A stretch of DNA of 64,000 nucleotides from Azospirillum sp. (GTDB lineage Bacteria > Pseudomonadota > Alphaproteobacteria > Azospirillales > Azospirillaceae): assembly GCA_027486405.1 (NCBI GenBank), contig JAIXPD010000057.1, forward strand, positions 62,001 through 126,000, given 5' to 3'. The translations under genes and the position numbers were made by a program. The notes beneath the pieces are model-generated. The model searched no databases and had not been told where the DNA came from. It was given only the letters and a program-made list of their open reading frames with translations. This document shows positions 45,120 to 52,825 of the stretch, one piece after another; the first letter of the stretch is position 1, and each line of letters begins with the position of its first letter.

Positions 45120-45547
45120 GACCCGTTCCCTTCGCCGGAGACCATCACCGTCCAACCTAATCCAACGCGGCGGAGGGTGCCAACGCCGCCCGGCGGAATT
45201 GCCTGTTTCATGGGCATTTTTGAACCAAGGTAGGGGGCGCGGACGGTTGGGGCGACGGCGTACAACGGGCGCACTCAAGGTCCGGCGCGACGATCCTCTC
45301 CTGGGGTCAGCGCAGGCCCGTCCCAGTCGCCGCTGCCGTGACGGTCCAGACCGGAACCGGGGAAGCGGTCGCCCACGCTCCCTCCCTCACGCGTGGCCGA
45401 CCGCTTCCGCATTTTCCCCTTTGCGATGATTCCACTTGGGAAAGCGGCGCGTCCGGCGCATTCTGTGCCGGAGTGATGCCAACGGTCGCCGCGCGGATCC
45501 CGCCCGCGCGACCCGCTGGCGAAACGGAAGACGGACACCGGACCAGC
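45120..45547. promoter_or_regulatory. Divergent intergenic region between the symporter/kinase and a small gene
   Basis: 428 bp between two divergent genes. It must hold the promoter of the symporter/kinase gene (leftward) and probably that of the small gene (rightward). Base composition is only slightly lower in GC than the coding DNA. I see no convincing -35/-10 pair, strong palindrome or terminator. Frames on both strands here lack a ribosome-binding site or recognisable product. Confidence 0.35.
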
Positions 45548-45811
45548 ATGTTGATTGACGCTTATTTGGGATTCCGGGTCGGAGACGTCGTGCTCGACCG
45601 CGCCGAACTGGCGGCGGGAACCGCCCGGATCAAGGAGATCCACGTCGTGCCGTGCGACTGGGCGCACGGGCTGACCGGCATCGCTGTGATGGAAAACGGC
45701 GCGGAACGTTTCATCGTTCAGTTGAAGAAGGTCCGCCCGACCGAGGCCACCGATGGGGCAACCGACGGGGCCACCACCAACGTCCGCCCCCTGCGCCACC
45801 GCGCGCGCTGA
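45548..45811 (+). CDS. Small conserved-looking hypothetical protein
   Basis: 87 aa from ATG 45548 (GGAAGACGGA upstream). The core is strand-rich (FRVGDVVLDRAEL, ARIKEIHVVP, ITGIAVMENGAERFIVQLKKV in part), suggesting a small beta-barrel such as an SH3-like or KOW-like fold. A low-complexity tail with an ATDGATDGATT repeat and a basic end follows. The open frame extends upstream to 45338, but that part is Pro/Arg-rich and unlike a real N-terminus. I do not recognise a family. Confidence 0.5.
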   Translation: MLIDAYLGFRVGDVVLDRAELAAGTARIKEIHVVPCDWAHGLTGIAVMENGAERFIVQLKKVRPTEATDGATDGATTNVRPLRHRAR

Positions 45812-45922
45812 CGCGGCACCGCCCTTCCCCGTTCCTGCACCCTGTGCGTTTTGCCATGGCCCTTGATCACAAGGGCTGTGCGCGCGTTCGCAAACAACAA
45901 AATTCTCGCGTTTAAAAAGACC

Positions 45923-45953
45923 GTTTATAATCTATATTGACAGTAGATATAAT
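45923..45953. promoter_or_regulatory. AT-rich imperfect dyad upstream of the alpha/beta hydrolase
   Basis: An imperfect inverted repeat, TTATAATCTA and TAGATATAA with TATTGACAG between them, lies about 45 bp before ATG 45999 in the only AT-rich patch nearby. It contains two TATAAT hexamers (45926-45931 and 45948-45953). It could be an operator overlapping a -10 element; no regulator is adjacent. Confidence 0.35.
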
Positions 45954-45998
45954 GCCGCGCAAAAATCCCCTCATCGCTCGTTGATTGGGGATGGACCA

Positions 45999-46985
45999 AT
46001 GCCGGACGCCGCTTCGCTTCACACGCTCGATCCACTGGATCCGCAGGTCGCCGCCGCGCACGCGCGGATGCGGGCGCTGGGGTTGGCCACACCCGACCCG
46101 CTCCTGATGCCCATCGCCCAGGCCCGCACGGTGTCGGAGCGTGCCCACGCCTTCCTCAATCAGGATGCTCCGCCCCTGCCCATGCGCGAGTTGGTGGGAG
46201 AGGGACCGGCCGGACCGTTGCCGCTGCGCCTTTACCGCCCGCCCGCCGCCACCGACCAACCGTTGCCGGTGCTGCTCTATTTCCACGGCGGCGGCTTCGC
46301 CCTGAACAGCATCGACACCCACGACCGGCTGCACCGGCTGTTGGCCCTGCGCAGCGGGGCCGCTGTGCTGGCCGTTGCCTACAGCAAGGCCCCGGAGCAC
46401 CGCTTCCCTCACCAAACCGAAGAGGCGCTGGCCGCTTTGCGCTGGATCGCCCGTCACGGGGCCGACCATGGGCTGGATCCCGCGCGCATCGCCGTGGGCG
46501 GGGATTCCGCCGGGGCCAATCTGGCCTTGGGCGTGGCGCTGGCCGCCCGTGAACCGGGGGAACCGCGCGTGTCCTTCGCCCTGCTGTTCTACGGCATGTT
46601 CGCCCATGATTTTCACACCCTGTCGCACCGGCGCTACGGCGATGGGCGCTATGGCCTGACCACGGCGCGAATGCGCTGGTATTGGGAACGCTATCTGGGT
46701 GGGGTGGAGCCGACGCGCGATCCGCGCGCCGCGCCGCTGCTGGCCGATCTGCGCGGTCTGCCGCCGGTGCTGTTGCTCGCCGCCGGGCTGGATTGCCTGC
46801 GCGACGACAGCGTGCGTTTGGCCGAACGGTTGGCCGCCGCTGACGTGCCCTATTCCCTGTCGGTTTATGACTCCCTGCCCCACTCTTTCGCGATCCTGAC
46901 CCGGTGGGTGGAGGCCGCCGACGGGGCCGTCACCCGCGCGGCCCTGGCGGTGCGCGACGCGCTGGCGGTGCGACCGTCGTCTTGA
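45999..46985 (+). CDS. HSL-family alpha/beta hydrolase (carboxylesterase-like)
   Basis: 328 aa. The hormone-sensitive-lipase family oxyanion motif HGGG (in YFHGGGFALNS) is followed by the nucleophile elbow GDSAG (in VGGDSAGANLALG). The acid residue is likely in LLLAAGLDCLRDD and the His in SLPHSF. These enzymes hydrolyse short-chain esters and related substrates; the true substrate is unknown. ATG 45999 is preceded by GGGGATGG at good spacing, better than the TTG at 45981. It is followed within 15 bp by a perfect palindrome. Confidence 0.88.
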   Translation: MPDAASLHTLDPLDPQVAAAHARMRALGLATPDPLLMPIAQARTVSERAHAFLNQDAPPLPMRELVGEGPAGPLPLRLYRPPAATDQPLPVLLYFHGGGFALNSIDTHDRLHRLLALRSGAAVLAVAYSKAPEHRFPHQTEEALAALRWIARHGADHGLDPARIAVGGDSAGANLALGVALAAREPGEPRVSFALLFYGMFAHDFHTLSHRRYGDGRYGLTTARMRWYWERYLGGVEPTRDPRAAPLLADLRGLPPVLLLAAGLDCLRDDSVRLAERLAAADVPYSLSVYDSLPHSFAILTRWVEAADGAVTRAALAVRDALAVRPSS

Positions 46986-46999
46986 CAGGATGCGGGCCG

Positions 47000-47049
47000 T
47001 TAGAGCAGATCGCGTCAAATCGAAATCGATTTGACGCGATCTGCTCTAA
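47000..47049. repeat. Perfect 23-bp inverted repeat (TTAGAGC family palindrome)
   Basis: Left arm 47000-47022 begins TTAGAGCAGATCGCG; right arm 47027-47049 is its exact reverse complement; the loop is AAAT. The whole element lies in the 87-bp gap between the hydrolase stop and the dehydrogenase start. A partial copy is at 36905-36931. From memory it resembles dispersed palindromes found in many alphaproteobacterial genomes. As RNA it would form a very stable hairpin, which could act as a 3' end or stability element for the hydrolase mRNA. There is no T run. Confidence 0.75.
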
Positions 47050-47072
47050 ATCCGTGTTGTGAGGTCGTCATC

Positions 47073-47801
47073 ATGAAAGCCATCGTCACCGGCCACTCCC
47101 GTGGTTTGGGCGCATCGTTGGCCGCCGCCCTGGTTGCGCGGGGCGCGTCGGTTCTGGGGTTGGCGCGCGCCGAGAACGCGGCCTTGGCCGGGCGGATCGA
47201 GCAGGTGGCCATCGATCTTGCCGACCCGGCGGCGGTGGCCGCGCTGTCGGCCCCCGGCGGCGCGGTCTCCCGCTTTCTGGCCTCTCCCGGCGCTGGGCCG
47301 GTCCTGTTGCTCAACAACGCCGGGATCGTCGAGCCGATTGGCCCCGCCGGAACGCTCGACCCGCAGGCCATCGCCCGTGCCATCGCGGTGAACGTCACCG
47401 CGCCGCTGCTGCTGGCCGACGCCGTCATCGCCGCGACGGCGGACCAACCCGACCGCCGCGTGCTGCATGTGTCGAGCGGGGCCGGGCGCAGCGCCTATCC
47501 GGGATGGGGCGTCTATTGCGCGACCAAGGCGGCGCTGGATCACCACGCCCGCAGCGTCGCCGCCGATTCCCGCCGCGGCCTGCGCATCGCCAGCGTCGCT
47601 CCCGGCGTGGTGGACACCGACATGCAGGCCACCCTGCGCGCGACGCCGGAGGAGCGTTTCACCCTGCGCGGCCGCTTCGTTGCGCTGAAGGACAGCAACG
47701 GCCTGACCACGCCCGACGCCTGCGCGGCGGCGATGCTCGACCATCTTCTGGGCGATGCGTTCGGCCGCGATCCCGTGGCCGACATCCGCGATCTGGCCTG
47801 A
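47073..47801 (+). CDS. Short-chain dehydrogenase/reductase
   Basis: 242 aa. Classical SDR features: TGHSRGLGASLA nucleotide-binding turn near the N-terminus, LLNNAGI, the active Ser in HVSSGAGR and the catalytic YCATK. It probably uses NADP(H) or NAD(H); the substrate is unknown. ATG 47073 has GAGG upstream; an earlier frame start at 47031 lies inside the palindrome. The gene converges with the amino-acid ABC operon 36 bp downstream. Confidence 0.9.
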   Translation: MKAIVTGHSRGLGASLAAALVARGASVLGLARAENAALAGRIEQVAIDLADPAAVAALSAPGGAVSRFLASPGAGPVLLLNNAGIVEPIGPAGTLDPQAIARAIAVNVTAPLLLADAVIAATADQPDRRVLHVSSGAGRSAYPGWGVYCATKAALDHHARSVAADSRRGLRIASVAPGVVDTDMQATLRATPEERFTLRGRFVALKDSNGLTTPDACAAAMLDHLLGDAFGRDPVADIRDLA

Positions 47802-47837
47802 GCGTATGGCCGGTGCGGCAACCGTCCAACCGGGCGG

Positions 47838-48638
47838 TCAGAACCGCACATGCCCCAGGAAATCGCGGGTGCGCGGGTCGTCGGGGTTGGTGAAAATCTT
47901 CTCCGGCGGCCCTTCCTCCACCACGATTCCCTGATCGGTGAAGCAGACCTGATCGGCCACGTCGCGGGCAAAGCCCATCTCGTGCGTGACCAGGATGCAG
48001 GTGATGCCGTCGTCGGCCAGATCGCGGACGGTCGCCAGCACCTCCTTGACCATCACCGGATCCAACGCTGCCGTCACCTCGTCAAACAGCATGATGGTCG
48101 GGCGCATCGCCAGGGAACGGGCGATGGCGACGCGCTGCTGTTGCCCGCCCGACAGCGCGCCCGGATAGCTGTGCGCCTTGTCCAGCAGGCGGATGCGCGA
48201 CAGCAATGCCACGGCCCGTGCCTCCACCTCCTCCCGATCCTCTCCCAGGACATGGATGGGGGCCATCATGACGTTTTCCAGCGCGGTCTTGTGCGGGAAC
48301 AGATTGTATTGCTGGAACACCATGCCGACGCGGCGGCGCAGCGCCAGCTTGTCCAGGGCCGGGTCGTGCACGGCGATGCCATCCACCAGGACCGAACCGG
48401 AATCGACCGGTGTCAGGGCGTTGATGCAGCGCAGCAGCGTGGATTTTCCCGATCCCGACGGTCCGATGACGCAGGTCACGTTTCCGCGCGGAATCGACAG
48501 CGACACACCGTTGAGCACGCGGGAGGCTCCGAAGCTCTTGCGCACGTCCGTCAACACCACCGCCGGTGAGTCGGTGCGGGGCAAAAGGCCCGGCGACGGA
48601 ACAGCGGCGGCGTGGCGGTCGGCGGCGAGATCAAGCAT
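47838..48638 (-). CDS. Polar amino-acid ABC transporter, ATP-binding protein
   Basis: 266 aa. Walker A GPSGSGKST, Q loop VFQQYNLFPHKT, signature LSGGQQQRVAIARSLA, Walker B IMLFDEVTAALDP and the H-loop THEMGFA are typical of the GlnQ/HisP/GltL group. It powers import with the two permeases upstream. ATG 48638 has AAAGG upstream; a start at 48701 would overlap the upstream permease gene. It is the last gene of the five-gene operon that begins with the aspartase. Confidence 0.93.
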   Translation of the reverse strand: MLDLAADRHAAAVPSPGLLPRTDSPAVVLTDVRKSFGASRVLNGVSLSIPRGNVTCVIGPSGSGKSTLLRCINALTPVDSGSVLVDGIAVHDPALDKLALRRRVGMVFQQYNLFPHKTALENVMMAPIHVLGEDREEVEARAVALLSRIRLLDKAHSYPGALSGGQQQRVAIARSLAMRPTIMLFDEVTAALDPVMVKEVLATVRDLADDGITCILVTHEMGFARDVADQVCFTDQGIVVEEGPPEKIFTNPDDPRTRDFLGHVRF

Positions 48639-48651
48639 CACGGGACCTTTC

Positions 48652-49356
48652 TCAATGCTTGACCGCGAACCGGCGTTCCAGCCGGGCGGTCCAACGGGCA
48701 ATCGGGTAGCAATAGGCGAAGAAGGCGACCAGCAAGGCCAGATACATCGGCAGCAGCAGTTCGCTGCGGTTTTCGGCGGACAGGGCGAAACGGGTCAGCG
48801 TCATCGCCTCCTCCACCCCGACGATCGAGGCCAGCGGTGTCGCCATGATGAGCACCGCGTACAAATTCATCCAGGGCGGCAGCATCGGTTTGATCGCTTG
48901 TGGCAAAATGACCATCCACAGGGTTTGCCGACGGCTGAAGGCCAGGGATTCGGCGGAATCCCACTGCGCTTGCGGCAGGGCCTGGATGCCGCCGCGCACG
49001 ATCTCCGACACGTTGCCCATCACCGGCAGGGCCAGCCCGATGGTTGCCTTGATCCAGGCGGGCATCGGCACCGTCCAATCGCCGACCGTCATCTGATAGG
49101 GCAGCAGCAGGATGCAGTAGAAGAGCAGCACCAGCCACGGCGCGTTCCGGAAAAACTGGGTGACGATCTGTGCGGGTCGGCGCAGCACCGCGTAGGGCGC
49201 GATCTGCCCCAGCCCCAGCGCCAGCCCGGCGACGGTCCCCATGGCCATGGCCAACACGCTGATGAGGATGTTCAGCAAAAAGCCACGGCCAATCAGCGGT
49301 GCCCATTTCCAGATGGTGGCCAACACCCCGACGGCATCGCCATCGCCCGCGATCAT
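48652..49356 (-). CDS. Polar amino-acid ABC transporter, permease
   Basis: 234-aa inner-membrane protein with about five hydrophobic helices and the His/Glu-type permease EAA loop region (SAESLAFSRRQTLWMVILPQAIKPMLPP in part). Its ATG overlaps the preceding permease stop by four bases (ATGA), and the ATPase gene follows after 13 bp. It forms the channel with the companion permease. Confidence 0.92.
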   Translation of the reverse strand: MIAGDGDAVGVLATIWKWAPLIGRGFLLNILISVLAMAMGTVAGLALGLGQIAPYAVLRRPAQIVTQFFRNAPWLVLLFYCILLLPYQMTVGDWTVPMPAWIKATIGLALPVMGNVSEIVRGGIQALPQAQWDSAESLAFSRRQTLWMVILPQAIKPMLPPWMNLYAVLIMATPLASIVGVEEAMTLTRFALSAENRSELLLPMYLALLVAFFAYCYPIARWTARLERRFAVKH

Positions 49357-50114
49357 GGCTGCCCTCCCACCGTGCCCAGGCCGGGAACGCGCAAGGCCGC
49401 TTCCAACCGCCGCAACCCGAAGGACAGCAGCCCGACCATGCCGACATAGGTGACGAGCAGCACATTCATCATTTCACGCACGTTCATGGCGTCGGCCCAC
49501 ACCTGGGCGGAGACATAGAGCAGCTCGGGCACGCCGATGGCGTAGGCCAGGGTCGAGGTCTTCACCAGATTGACGAGGTTGTTGCTGAGCGCGGGCAGGC
49601 AGATGCGCAGGGCCAGCGGAAGCACGACATGGCGGTGCAAGCGCCAACGGTTGAAGCCCAGCGCCTCCGCCGCCTCCACCGTCGATGCGGGAACCGCCTC
49701 GATGCCGGAGCGGAAGATCTCGACGTTGAAGGCACCGCCGAACAGCGACAGGGTGACAACCGCCCAGGCGAAGCCGTCCAGCAGCGGGCGGCTGCCGCCC
49801 CCCGCCATTTCCAGGCGTGGCAACAGATTGCCGACGGCGAAATACAGAAAGGACAGTTGGATCAGCGGCGGGGTGTTGCGGAAGGCGTGGACATACCCCT
49901 GCACCAGCCGCCGGGCCACCACCGACCCGCTGCCCAGCGCCCACGCGCCCACCAACCCGATGGCCACGCTGGCGACCACGCTGCACACCGACAGTTCCAG
50001 CGTGGTCAGCAGGCCCGCGAAGAAACGCTGCCGGTCATAGGAATCGTAAAACACCGGCAGATTGATGCCGTGCGCTTCGTACAGCCACAAAAACCAGTCC
50101 CACACGCCGGTCAT
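49353..50114 (-). CDS. Polar amino-acid ABC transporter, permease
   Basis: 253-aa inner-membrane protein. It has an early FRNTPPLIQLSF segment typical of the group and the EAA loop (EAAEALGFNRWRLHRHVVLPLALR in part). It should pair with the permease at 48652-49356 as a heterodimer. GAGGG lies upstream of the ATG. It follows the binding-protein gene by 33 bp. Confidence 0.92.
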   Translation of the reverse strand: MTGVWDWFLWLYEAHGINLPVFYDSYDRQRFFAGLLTTLELSVCSVVASVAIGLVGAWALGSGSVVARRLVQGYVHAFRNTPPLIQLSFLYFAVGNLLPRLEMAGGGSRPLLDGFAWAVVTLSLFGGAFNVEIFRSGIEAVPASTVEAAEALGFNRWRLHRHVVLPLALRICLPALSNNLVNLVKTSTLAYAIGVPELLYVSAQVWADAMNVREMMNVLLVTYVGMVGLLSFGLRRLEAALRVPGLGTVGGQP

Positions 50115-50147
50115 GGCTGGGACCCTCGTGCGGTGGTGATCATCGGC

Positions 50148-50978
50148 TTACAGCTTGTCATGCATCGACTTCAAAAACGGGGATGGCGGAATGCCCCATT
50201 TCTTTTCAAGCGCGATCAGATGGCCGGAGCGGTGCCAATCCTGGCTGAGATGGGCCAGGAATCGCGCAAAGCTGCCCTCGCGGTTGGCCGCCGACACCGC
50301 CATCACCCACGCCTGTTCGCCGAAGGTTTCCATCGGCATTTCATAATCGGCCCATTTCACCGGATCGCTGACCAGCGTGGAGGCGATGAGCGAACTGTCC
50401 TGCACGAAGGCGTCGCAATTGCCCGCCAGAAGATCGATCATCGCTTCGGGCACACCGGGAAAGGCGACGATGATGGCACCCCAATTCTCCGCCACCGGCC
50501 GGTTGTAATAGGCCCCCTGCAGGGCGCAGACCCGGCGGCCGCGCAGCTCCTGCCAGCGCTGGAAATTCAGGGATTTGCGGGCGAGGATGTTGGTTCCGCC
50601 GGCGTAATAAGGCGGATCGATCACGGTGGACGCCTGGCGGCGGGCCGGGGTGTCCGACATGGTGGCCAGGATCAGATCGATCCGGCCCTGCCGCAGAAAC
50701 TCGATGCGGTTGGCGGTCGTGACCGGAACCATCTCCAGCCGGACGCCCAGCTTGTCCGCAATCTCACGGGCCATGTCGATTTCCATGCCGACGATCGCGC
50801 CCGACGGGTCGATGAAGCCCCATGGCCGGTAATCGGCTTTCACCCCGACGACCAGAACGCCCTTGGCCTGGATGGCTTTGATGTCGTCAACCGCCGCCAC
50901 CGCCGTGGCAACGGTCAGCAGCAGCGCCACCGCAGCGGCGGCCAGGGCGGAGGCGAAGGATGCGAGCCTGACGGGCAT
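50148..50978 (-). CDS. Periplasmic amino-acid binding protein of the ABC importer
   Basis: 276 aa with a Sec signal peptide (hydrophobic run of Ala/Leu/Val ending TAVAAVDD). It has the family-3 binding-protein fold: VLVVGVKADYRPWGF, GMEIDMAREIADKLG, and GRIDLILATMSDTPAR, where ligand-binding residues are usually found. GAGAGGAAAG upstream supports ATG 50978. The aspartase gene just before it suggests an acidic amino acid or amide as ligand. It is homologous to the orphan binding protein at 60062-60874. Confidence 0.92.
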   Translation of the reverse strand: MPVRLASFASALAAAAVALLLTVATAVAAVDDIKAIQAKGVLVVGVKADYRPWGFIDPSGAIVGMEIDMAREIADKLGVRLEMVPVTTANRIEFLRQGRIDLILATMSDTPARRQASTVIDPPYYAGGTNILARKSLNFQRWQELRGRRVCALQGAYYNRPVAENWGAIIVAFPGVPEAMIDLLAGNCDAFVQDSSLIASTLVSDPVKWADYEMPMETFGEQAWVMAVSAANREGSFARFLAHLSQDWHRSGHLIALEKKWGIPPSPFLKSMHDKL

Positions 50979-51001
50979 GGGCTTTCCTCTCTCTCGGGGT
51001 C

Positions 51002-52438
51002 TCAAAGGGGGGGGAGGGCAACGGCGGCGCGGATCTGCTCCAGCGCCTCCGCACGGGTCAACAGGCCGTTCCGCTCCAGCGTGTCCAGCAGGCTGCCGCC
51101 GGAACGGTGCGCCTCCTTCACCAGTTCGGTGGCGCGGGCGTAGCCCACGCGCGGCAGCAAGGCGGTGGCCACGGCGTCGGACCGCAACACCTGATCCAGG
51201 CAGCGGTCGCGGTCGGCGGTCAGGCCCGCCACGCAGCGTTCGGTGAACAGATCGACGCCACGGGTCAACAGGCCGAAGGAATCGAACAGGCGGCTGGCGA
51301 TCACGGGTTCAAAGGCGTTGATCTCCAACTGCCCCTGCTGCGCGGCCATGGCGATGCACGCGTCGTTGCCCGCCACGGCGAAACCGATCTGGCTCAGCGC
51401 CATCGGCATCACCGGATTGACCTTGCCCGGCATGATGGACGAGCCGGATTGCAGCGGCGGCAGACGCAATTCCCCCAGGCCGCCGACGGGACCGGAGGCC
51501 AACAGCGCCAGATCCCCCGCCAGCTTCCCCAGCGCCAGCGCGATGGTCCGCAATTCGGCCGACACACGCAGGAAGCCGTCGGCGTTCTGCATGGCGTCGA
51601 ACGGATCCTCGGGCGCGCGGACCGCGCGGCCGCTCGCCTCCGCCAGCGCTTCGAGCACCGCCGCGCGATAACCGGGGGGCGCGCCGAACCCGGTGCCGAT
51701 GGCCGTTCCACCCAAGGGAACCGCACCCAACGTCGGCAGCATCCCGCCCAGTTGTCGGGCCAGACGGCGGACCAGTGTGGCGTAACCGCCGAACGCTTGA
51801 CCCAAAGTCATCGGTTGCGCGTCTTGCAGGCAGGTGCGGCCCAGACGCAGCACGTCGGCAAAGCACGCGGCCCGTTCGGCCAGGGCGGCCGCGAGCCGTT
51901 CCAGCGCGGCGACCAGAGCGTCTCCCAACGTCCAGGCCGCCAGCAACAGCGCCGTCGGCACCACATCGTTGGTCGATTGGCTGAGATTGACGTGATCGTT
52001 GGGGTGGAGATGCTGGTGATCGCCGGGCGCGTGGCCCAACCGGATCAGGGCCAGATTGGCCAGCACCTCGTTGACGTTCATGTTCCAGGAGGTGCCGCCC
52101 GCCCCCTCCATCAGATCGACGGCAAAAGCGTCGTGATGCGCACCGTCCAGAACCGTCGCGCTGGCTTCGGCGATGGCCTCCGCCCGCGCGACGGACAGAA
52201 CGTCCAACCGATGGTTGGTGCGCGCGGCGGCGGCCTTCACCTGGACAAAGGCGGAGAGAAACGCCGGTTCGTCGCCCATCCGGCGGCCGGAAATCGGAAA
52301 ATTGCGCAACGCCCGCCAGGTGTGGACGCCGTACAGGCAATCGGCGGGCAAAAAGACGGCCCCAAGCGAATCCGTTTCGCGCCTCATTCCATGATCAATT
52401 GCGTTGTCCATTGCAAAAAATCGTGCCTCTTCGGTCAT
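51002..52438 (-). CDS. aspA: Aspartate ammonia-lyase (fumarase/aspartase superfamily)
   Basis: About 478 aa. It should convert L-aspartate to fumarate and ammonia in the cytoplasm. The superfamily signature GSSIMPGKVNPV is intact, with the other conserved blocks LSQSTNDVVPTA and GGTAIGTG. The N-terminal LYGVHTWRALRNFPISG matches aspartases rather than class II fumarases, and a fumarase or related lyase is the main alternative. ATG 52438 has GGTGATGAT upstream. It leads the operon, 23 bp ahead of the binding-protein gene, so uptake and deamination are probably expressed together. Confidence 0.87.
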   Translation of the reverse strand: MTEEARFFAMDNAIDHGMRRETDSLGAVFLPADCLYGVHTWRALRNFPISGRRMGDEPAFLSAFVQVKAAAARTNHRLDVLSVARAEAIAEASATVLDGAHHDAFAVDLMEGAGGTSWNMNVNEVLANLALIRLGHAPGDHQHLHPNDHVNLSQSTNDVVPTALLLAAWTLGDALVAALERLAAALAERAACFADVLRLGRTCLQDAQPMTLGQAFGGYATLVRRLARQLGGMLPTLGAVPLGGTAIGTGFGAPPGYRAAVLEALAEASGRAVRAPEDPFDAMQNADGFLRVSAELRTIALALGKLAGDLALLASGPVGGLGELRLPPLQSGSSIMPGKVNPVMPMALSQIGFAVAGNDACIAMAAQQGQLEINAFEPVIASRLFDSFGLLTRGVDLFTERCVAGLTADRDRCLDQVLRSDAVATALLPRVGYARATELVKEAHRSGGSLLDTLERNGLLTRAEALEQIRAAVALPPL

Positions 52439-52825
52439 ATCATCACCAGAAAATCCGCCCGCAGCATGATTTTTCTGTGATCTTCGCAAGAACACAAACG
52501 TATTCCGGCAATCATGTCATCACAATCCTTTTTCTTTCATTCAAAAATGTCGCGATTTGCTGTTAAAGTTTCTTCAATCTTGACCATTCGGGCCATTCAC
52601 ATGACGCGGCAGATCCAGGGCACGGAACGGCGCATCGCCCGTTGTGTCGCGGACTCGCGCTGAAATCATATAGGACGCGAAACATGGTCTATGGTACTAC
52701 CTTAAAGATATATGAATAACAATATACTCGCGGGCCTTTCCAGAATTGTGCGAACAGGTCCGGTTCGGGTGCAGGGGACATCCCACACTCCGGTGGGACC
52801 ACCCGGTCAGGCGGCGGGAGGGGGC
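52439..52825. promoter_or_regulatory. Divergent intergenic region between aspartase operon and second SulP gene
   Basis: 387 bp, with an AT-rich core (about 52480-52590 and 52680-52735) that probably holds both divergent promoters. TTGACC at 52580-52585 is the best -35-like hexamer but has no matching -10. The ATG at 52712 opens the SulP frame earlier but has no ribosome-binding site; GGGAGGGGG before 52826 decides the start. Confidence 0.4.

Noticed and set aside
45338..45547. An N-terminal extension of the small hypothetical protein
   Set aside because: The Pro/Arg/Gly-rich translation looks like non-coding GC-rich DNA; the ATG at 45548 begins a regular folded-looking sequence.
49299..51143. 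A 614-codon plus-strand frame opposite the ABC permease and binding-protein genes
   Set aside because: Antisense to an intact operon; no domain is visible.
52712..52825. An upstream ATG that would add 38 residues to the second SulP protein
   Set aside because: It has no ribosome-binding site, while a strong GGGAGGGGG precedes the ATG at 52826.
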